A DNA stretch of 64,000 nt from Macrocybe gigantea. Taxonomy: Eukaryota > Basidiomycota > Agaricomycetes > Agaricales > Callistosporiaceae. The notes beneath the pieces are model-generated. The model saw only the letters and a program-made list of their open reading frames with translations. It made no database searches and was not told where the DNA came from. The stretch covers positions 124,001 through 188,000 of the forward strand of contig SJRY01000252.1 of NCBI GenBank assembly GCA_011319805.1, written 5' to 3'. Position 1 is the first letter of the stretch, and every line of letters begins with the position of its first letter. The position numbers and the translations under genes were made by a program. Below, piece by piece: positions 57,452 to 64,000 of the stretch.

Positions 57452-58988
57452 ATGAACACCATGTCAAGAGGCTCTTCGGAGGCACTACCTTTGCAGCCCT
57501 ACCAGAGCACGGATAGACATTTGCTATCATTCCCGACCTCGACTGATAGACAGCCAACACGGGCCAGACACACGTCGCGGGCGGCCAGGAGGTTTACTAA
57601 TGATGCAGAGTTGAGGTTCCTGAGGGTCGTTGGGAGAAACAAGATACTAATCGTACAGCCAGACGAGCTGAAGGCTGAAAACCCAGAACCCAGCTCTCTC
57701 GGCGGTGCCTCCGGCCAAGTTCGCATAGCTCGGTGGAACGGACGAGATGTGGCCGTGAAATACATCCGCCGGCGCGTTTTTCCAGATGCTGTATCTGGAA
57801 CGGTCGACCAGCGGCTCTTCCATGATCAGGTCACCTATGACCTGAACTTTGAGCTGCAGATCATGTCGAATAAGGTCCTGAGGGCGCACAGGAACATCGT
57901 GAAGTTGCTCGGTGTATCGTTTGATACGCCGCCCCAGGGTTCGAGCATCGATGCCTCGGACTGGTACACGCTGCCCACGCTTGTGCTCGAGCTCGCGGAC
58001 AGACGCTTCCCGGACCTGAGCCTCTACTTCGACGCATCTCGAAACCACCACCTAGCAAGACCACTGTCTTTTGAAACGACAGCGGCGCTCATCGCGGACA
58101 TCGCAGACGGCGTCGCCGCGCTGCACCAGCACGACGTCGTGCACGCGGACCTGAAGCCGCAGAACGTCCTCCTCTTCCGCGATTCCAGCGTTCCCTGCGG
58201 CCTCGTTGCTAAAATCGCAGATTTTGGCTTTTCAGGCTTGTGGCCCACAATATTCACGGCGTTCGCATGTGGCATTTCGATTCGAGGCCGCGAGGTGGGA
58301 CGTCGGAGTGGCTCGCGCCGGAATGCATCGGGGAGATCATTGGGGATCCGTACGACAATTACAACACGCGGTCGCGACAAGAGCTTCCGTATGATTCACC
58401 GAAGCGTGATGTCTATTCGTTTGGCTTGCTGGCAAGTTATGTCGCGCTGGATGGGCAAAGCCCAGCCAGCTACATCCCAGATTTGTCTCAGGCCAAGTTA
58501 TCGGGGCGGCTGGTCGACGTTGTCAGAGCGCGTTTGGGCCAACATCATGCATCAATGAATGATCCAAAAAGGCGTGCGCTAGGGAGCAGAGTTTCCAAGA
58601 TTGTGACTGGGCCCTTGAAAAGGATCACGCCAAGAGAGAAGGCCAATTGAACGCCGTCAGACGACTTTTGTTCGACGAGTGAGTGTGAAATTTTGGTGGT
58701 CAAAGTAAGCCGAGCTTATAAGAGCCCAGTTGGAAAGTCCAGAATGAGAATGCCATGGTCGAGAAATTTGTGCTCAATTTTGATCTATTTCCGCAAACCG
58801 TCCACGAATTCATCATGGATGGGCTTTATGCAGCGTATTGGCATTCGCCGCCCGACTTTAGGGCGCGCGTTCTCGATTCCTTTCGCAGGCGTGCCAGTGG
58901 AATATTTGCGATGTTCACTCCAATTGACATTGAACGCCTCCTCAACGACCGCAATGTAGAGTTGGATGCGTTGCTCGGGATCAGTTAA
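57452..58988 (+). CDS. Protein kinase with intact catalytic residues
   Basis: It is transcribed away from the HeLo pseudokinase, with 240 bp between the start codons. After about 65 residues comes a glycine loop GGASGQV, the lysine in VAVKYI, the catalytic loop VVHADLKPQNVLL, DFG in IADFGFSG and APE in WLAPECI: a complete set. The C-terminal part beyond the kinase domain (EKFVLNFDLFPQTVHEF, then helices to DALLGIS) is of unknown type. Two bases seem missing, at 58242-58246 and in the A5 run 58566-58570, and perhaps a third after the last intron near 58740. The pairing suggests that it could phosphorylate or control its neighbour; that is inference. Confidence 0.78.
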
Positions 58989-59479
58989 CGAATGGGATTG
59001 GGAGCTGCATGCATGTTCAGGCTAGAAACTAGGATCACAAAGAAAACGACAGCTAAACACGACACCTTGATAGACCGATGTCCGTTGACTTCTCTCTTTC
59101 AACTCGCATCGCTGGCTCTCTGAGATGACAAAGATGGTTACATAAAGATGAGGAGCGTGCAGGTTAGCTGCTGACATCTCTTGAACATCAACCACAACAT
59201 GTGTGCACAGAACGACCATTGGACTCGGTGCGCGGGCAAGAATCATAACGAGGACAACTTATTTTATACATACAGGGGATCAACTATAGAACGCATGCAA
59301 ACAGCGTGTCCTGCTCAATGACAAAAAAAAAAAAAGTCGGGCGAAGAACAAGAAAAAAAAAGCGATAAAAGACTTGACACTCATCTACAAGCTAGCGCAA
59401 CCCCGATCATAATCAATTTCTTCTACTAAAGCAAAGAGCGAAAGACGAGTAGAAAAAAAAAGGTGTTGGATTTGGTCTT
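58989..59479. other. Intergenic between convergent genes
   Basis: The shared 3' region of the kinase and the bZIP gene. It carries several A runs (12 A near 59323, 9 A near 59353 and 9 A near 59452) and no coding potential. Confidence 0.6.
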
Positions 59480-60428
59480 TCAGTCTTTCACTTCCGTCGC
59501 CATAGGAGCATCCGTGTTATGTTCGGTGGGCTTTGACTCGATGACCTCTTCTGCCTTCTTGGAAACTTCGGCAGGTGGGGGCGCAGCATTGTTGCCCTCT
59601 CGTGTGGGTCCTGGATTAATGGATCCGGGTGGAATCGGAGCTTGTGGCAAAGAAGTTGGATTCGGGGGAGGTGGGCCCGCATTCGCGGCAGCAACAGCAG
59701 CCACGGCAGGAAGAAGTTGGGCTTGGCTGAGGGCTGCACGCAGGGCGGCATTTTCGACACGCAGCTGATCGACGAGGGCGCGGCACTCTTCCCACCGGCG
59801 ATTGGCTTCATCTGCAGAAGCAAGAGCTGCATCGAGCAATTGGGACCGAGATTCAAGCGCTTTGACGTGCCTGGGCGTCGCGAGTCAGCCAAAAGGCAAG
59901 CGGAGAAATTGGAGAAAAGGACTGACTGATCTCTGCGTTCTCTGAACGCGCGTTGTGCCTTTCTATTCTGCTCAGCACGCTTGCTGTTGCTGAGGGCGCG
60001 GCCACCGGCCGTCTGCTGCGGTGATGGCGCGGGTTGCTGGTGCTCAGGCGGCGGGGGCGGATTGGGAGGGAGGCCACCTGGAGTGTAGTCGGCATATTGA
60101 TAGCCGGGTGGAAGATGACCAGGGGGGCCGGCATGGGTTGCATGAGTGCATGGGGCGGTGGAAGCATGTGATGAAGTGGCTGAGGCGGGGCGGGAACCGG
60201 CGGCTGGGGCTGAGGTGGTTGAATTTGCTGATCAACGGTGTTGTTGGGCGGGGTCTTGCGCTTCCGGGATGTTCGCGGTGCAGCGGGGGTTATGGGAGGC
60301 GGTTCTTCGCGAAGACGCATTGTTTGAACGGCGGGGGGTTGCTGAGCGGCATTGTGGGGCTGTTGTTGTGGCTGTTGCGGTTGTTGCTGCTGTTGTTCGG
60401 CTGGCGGGTTGGAGGTGAAGGAGAGCAT
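59480..60428 (-). CDS. bZIP transcription factor, Yap/Pap1-like
   Basis: Exon 1 starts at 60428 with a Gln-rich and Pro-rich region (two short polyQ runs) and reaches the basic region near 59930. The basic region SKRAEQNRKAQRAFRERR carries QNxxAQxxFR, the signature of fungal AP-1/Yap factors. Exon 2, after an intron at about 59872-59928, continues with HVKALESRSQLLDAAL and further heptads (EECRALVDQLRVENAALRAAL), then a Pro-rich tail to 59480. The redox Cys-rich domains of Yap1 are not seen. One base is missing at the G6 run 60122-60127 (plus strand); with it the central region reads through. Confidence 0.85.
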
Positions 60429-60670
60429 TTGGCGGTGATGCTTTTGTTTTTTTGCGATTACGGTTGTATTAAGTAAGAAGCTGAGTAAGACCTGGGCGGG
60501 CGGGTTGCTTTTATGATAGTTTGTACTTGTTACTATTCGGCATTCTCCGCTACTTCCCCTTTTGGATACCCTCCTTAATCTCACCGCCTCGAGGCATCTC
60601 CCTCGTTCTCCGCCTCGTCCTCTCCCCACCGTTCTCTCCCGCCTGCTCCGCCAGGCACATCTCTGGCACG

Positions 60671-62499
60671 ATGGCTATTGCCTTTGCGTCCCAAAAGGCT
60701 CAAGTTAACAACGTGTCGCTCCCAAGGCCCTCTCTCAGGCAGCGTCTCTTCTCTAGCGCCAGCCGGAAAGCCACACGACAACCCAAAGGCACGCAGCATA
60801 GCCCCGCACCAGAGATCAACCATCCCGCGGAAAACTCGGCCAGCACTAGCAGTGCGCAGCTTCCATTTCACACCGTGCTAATTTTGAACTTCCATCTGAT
60901 GAGCGTGGTCTGCGTTCACTTTTTTTGCAGGTTCTGAGACCGTCGCGCCACTCACCGCCAGCGAAGAGGAGCAGGCGTCCCAGGAACCTCCTCAGGCCTC
61001 TCTGGAGCCTCTCTCTGCTTCCGGAGACGTCATTCCCCTCGCCATCCTCAGAACGCAGGCCGATGACCCAGACAGAGAGCAGGGGTCTTTTAACGCCACA
61101 CTTTCCGCTCAGAGCAGACGAGTACCGTTTTACCGTCGCAGGAACGTGAACAGGTCGTCCAATTCCCAAGCCGAAGCCAGTTCGCATTCCATCGTCAAGC
61201 CATCCTCGCGCTCTACACGCCCAAAGCCGTCTCTGTTTTCTCGCGTTGTCTACAGAGTCGTGCCGTGCGTGCTTCCTGACCCAGAAATCTCGACAACGGA
61301 GGCTCAGGATGATGAGCAGCAGGATGGCTCTATTCAGCTTCAGGAATTGCCCCCAGTGCAAACGACGGAAGGCAGCACTGACACAGACGGTCATCCCGAG
61401 AACTCGTCGCGCATCTCGAGCTCTTCACCTTTACAGGCGCCTCCTTCGCCGACAGACTCTGAGATAATTGTTTCGCCACCTCCTAGCGCACAACTGCTGC
61501 CGGAGGACGAGACAGACGGTCTGACCTCTGGAGCGGTGCAGCCTCCCGGGTCCACGGGAGAGCTCATCATCAGAAACCTCCATGACGGAGCAGAGGACTC
61601 TGACGCGAGCCTCACGGATGACGAAGAGCGTGAGAGACGCATCTTGAATGAGCAGGAAGAGGAAGAACGCCTCATCAGGAACGGGGGAACAGGCATCCCT
61701 ATCGGATCTGTGCGTGTAGCCATTCCCAGATCTCTCAATTCTTAACGTACTGCTCTGATGATTCAGGACGGACAACCGCAGCCGTTGCTTCCACCCATCG
61801 CACCCGAGTATGCTGGGCGAAAATGCCTCGTGCTGGATTTAGACGAAACTCTTGTCCACAGCAGCTTCAAGGTACAAAGTCTATACATTTCATTCTCGCA
61901 CACGCCGACTCAGATTCGTCTACAAGGCATTGCCCTCTGCTGATTTCGTAGTCCCGGTGGAGATAGAGTACCATTGGCATCATTTCCACGTGTTGAAGCG
62001 GCCAGGCGTCGACCATTTTTTGAAAAAGATGGGGGAACTGTTTGAGATTGTAGTTTTTACAGCGAGCCTCAGCAAGGTGATCATTTTGCTATTCATGTTC
62101 TTGTTATCTTTCATTGAACAGGGCGCGGGAAATAGTACGCTGATCCAGTCTTGGACAAGCTTGATATTCATCAGGTGGTTGCACACCGATTGTTCAGAGA
62201 GAGCTGTTACAGCCATAGAGGCAACTATGTCAAGGTTCGCGGTTCCATCACTGATTATGTTTTCCTGTGGCTGAACCTGCCATCGCGATCAGGATCTCTC
62301 ACAGCTTGGCAGGCCTATTTCCGACACGATCATCCTGGACAATTCTCCAGCATCTTACATTTTCCATCCAACAAACGCTGTCCCGGTCTCATCGTGGTTC
62401 AATGACCCCCACGATGCGGAGCTGACCGATTTAATACCCTTTTTGGCGGATTTAACGTCCGTCCCAGACGTCAGAAGCATACTCGACGGGGGACGATGA
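60671..62499 (+). CDS. SCP/NIF-family protein phosphatase, copy B (506 aa)
   Basis: A paralog of the gene at 45242-47100. Exons 60671-60851, 60931-61709, 61767-61871, 61927-62076, 62136-62234 and 62293-62499. The five shared coding junctions fall at the same codons in both copies, so one arose from the other or both from a common intron-bearing gene. The catalytic domain reads [48 protein letters not shown] and SSWFNDPHD. The N-terminal half is Ser/Glu-rich with [17 protein letters not shown], matching the hydrophobic-basic patch of copy A. No frame defect was seen. Confidence 0.92.
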
Positions 62500-63082
62500 A
62501 TCTGACCCCACAATGTCCTTCCGGATGAACCATGCGTATCCGCGCGAGACATTCCCACCGACATTCAGGTTATCTGTGATATACCCTCGCGCGATTCCGC
62601 AACCCTTTGCTGTCCGCATACCCTCGCATATATTCTCGCACGGATTTTTGTGATATTGATGGAACATTGGCTGGATAATACCTGTGTGATAATGCAATCT
62701 ACGCGCATTAAATCTGGATGCGAAATCAAAAAGGATGGAAAAAATTTTTTTCTTGTTCTACTACGATGAAGATATTCCTCACACTCGTTTTGTTTTTTTT
62801 TTTTCTTTTCTAACCGTCATCATATTTTCATCTTCATTCTGCATATTTATCATAGCAACTCTACTCCCTTGTCGTGTTATAGTTATCACTTTGGTATAAA
62901 CACGTAGGCACTGCTCCTTCTTTTTCCTTTCTTTACTTGGGTTTCTAGTTGTGTGTACTGGATCATTTGCTATAGTTACGACCCCGTCCTTTGAACGAGA
63001 TGTTTTTTTTTTTACGAATGGGGTTATAAACGCCAAACAAAAATCAGGCTGACTTGCATCCCAAAGTCCATCCCGAAAAATA
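62500..63082. other. Intergenic, about 580 bp
   Basis: The 3' region of phosphatase copy B and the promoter of PHS1. T-rich with several T8-T12 runs (for example near 62790 and 63004). No gene or repeat seen. Confidence 0.55.
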
Positions 63083-64000
63083 ATGCCTTTGAACAGTAAA
63101 AATGTCCCTCCCGTCCCGCCCAAAGCATTGCTCCGCCCCAAACGAGGTACTCCGATCGCTCATCCGTCCCTCGAACGAACATGTACTCACTGGTCTTCCC
63201 ACAGCCACACCAACGCCCATAAAGTACTATCTCGTCGCTTTCAACGTCGCCTCTGCCATCGGATGGATTTGCGTCTTCCTCCTAACGCTCGTCCACGTTC
63301 TCAACCTTGACGGCCGCTCCTCCAACGCCGCAGATACGGCCGGCGCCAAGACCGCCACCTCGCTCCTCTCGCGCCTGCTCTCGTCCCTTCCGATCCTCAA
63401 GTCCTCGGGCATCGTCCACCCGGGGCTCGAGGCGCACCTCTCGCCCGTGCTCCGCCCGTTCTATCGCAGGTCGCTCACGACTTTTGCCCGCGTAGGCGCA
63501 ACGACCGCGCTCGTGCAGAGCTTCGCCGTATTGGAGGTCATCCATGTCCTGCTCGGTTGGGTGCGCAGCCCGCTCCAGACCACCGTCATGCAGGTCTCGA
63601 GTAGGCTCTTCCTGGTTTGGGGCATCGTCGAGCAATTCGACAGCGTGCGTAGTCCGTTCGTTGGTCTTCATGTCCTCACGATCTCTGCTCGTCCCCCTTA
63701 GGTCAGAAGCAATCCGCTCTACACCTCCATGGTGTTCGCATGGTCGCTCACAGAAGTCATCCGGTACTCTTTCTATGCATGCAACCTGCTCGGATTCGAA
63801 CCCCGTTTGCTGTTATATCTCCGATACACGACTTTTTATGTTCTTTACCCACTTGGAGCGTCCTCCGAGGCCTTTCTCATCTACGCCACCCTTCCTTCTT
63901 CCTCCCCCATTCCGGGCTGGAAGTCTTGGATGCAGGGCATGTGGAAACCCACCGACTACATTCGCGCCGCCCTTTTTGCAATTTGGTGGCCTGGTATGAT
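63083..64000 (+). CDS. PHS1: Very-long-chain 3-hydroxyacyl-CoA dehydratase, 3' end outside window
   Basis: The third step of the fatty acid elongation cycle at the ER, needed for sphingolipid acyl chains. Exons 63083-63146, 63205-63644 and 63702 to beyond the window. The start TPIKYYLVAFNVASAIGW is the first membrane span of the PTPLA/HACD family. FAVLEVIHVLLGWVRS and WGIVEQF follow, then YTSMVFAWSLTEVIRYSFY, which holds the catalytic Tyr and Glu, and FLIYATLP. The N-terminal exon (NVPPVPPKALLRPKR) is a short cytosolic tail. The remaining C-terminal span and ER-retention signal are not in the window. Confidence 0.92.

Overview
The window reads as nuclear DNA of a filamentous basidiomycete, most likely an Agaricomycete. 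The evidence is short introns (about 43-110 nt) in nearly every gene, a FunK1-type kinase, a mushroom-type P450, a chromodomain Ty3/gypsy element and a HeLo-like pseudokinase. All gene models were spliced by hand from reading-frame continuity, splice consensus and family motifs. No search was run.

Layout. 1-6500 is a repeat block. It holds a chromovirus whose pol keeps one frame from end to end but carries in-frame stops (eight TGA, one TAG). A solo LTR of the same family is nested inside it in reverse orientation with a 5-bp target duplication. Beyond the 3' LTR lie an inverted pair of LTR-like arms, a short tandem duplication, a tyrosine-recombinase remnant and a terminal-inverted-repeat element. 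6600-21100 holds ornithine decarboxylase antizyme (with its +1 frameshift site), ribosomal protein S2, an unknown serine-rich protein, a P450, a single-pass membrane protein, an ELL-like elongation factor, betaine-lipid synthase BTA1 and KTI12. 21300-37400 holds a LIM-C1-RhoGAP protein, a BTB protein, tRNA-Gln(CUG), RPA43, PAM16, cysteine synthase, an ARF6-like GTPase, an LRR protein and RAD23. 37500-47100 holds phospholipase B, a FunK1 kinase, an HMMR-like coiled-coil protein and an SCP/NIF-type phosphatase. 48500-64000 holds a membrane/coiled-coil protein, a possible telomeric TPP1/Tpz1-like OB-fold protein, a nested inverted-repeat element, a HeLo-like pseudokinase facing an intact kinase, a Yap-type bZIP factor, a second SCP/NIF phosphatase and PHS1, which runs off the right edge.

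Most genes are unrelated housekeeping functions packed with 2-500 bp between them, many as divergent pairs. The best candidate for an undescribed system is the divergent pair at 55649-58988: a HeLo/MLKL-like bundle fused to a catalytically dead kinase, next to a kinase with all catalytic residues. That layout resembles the RIPK3-MLKL logic of necroptosis. A caution on quality: about 17 places across 13-60 kb need a one- or two-base correction (mostly a missing base, often in a homopolymer) to keep conserved genes in frame. This looks like consensus error rather than biology.
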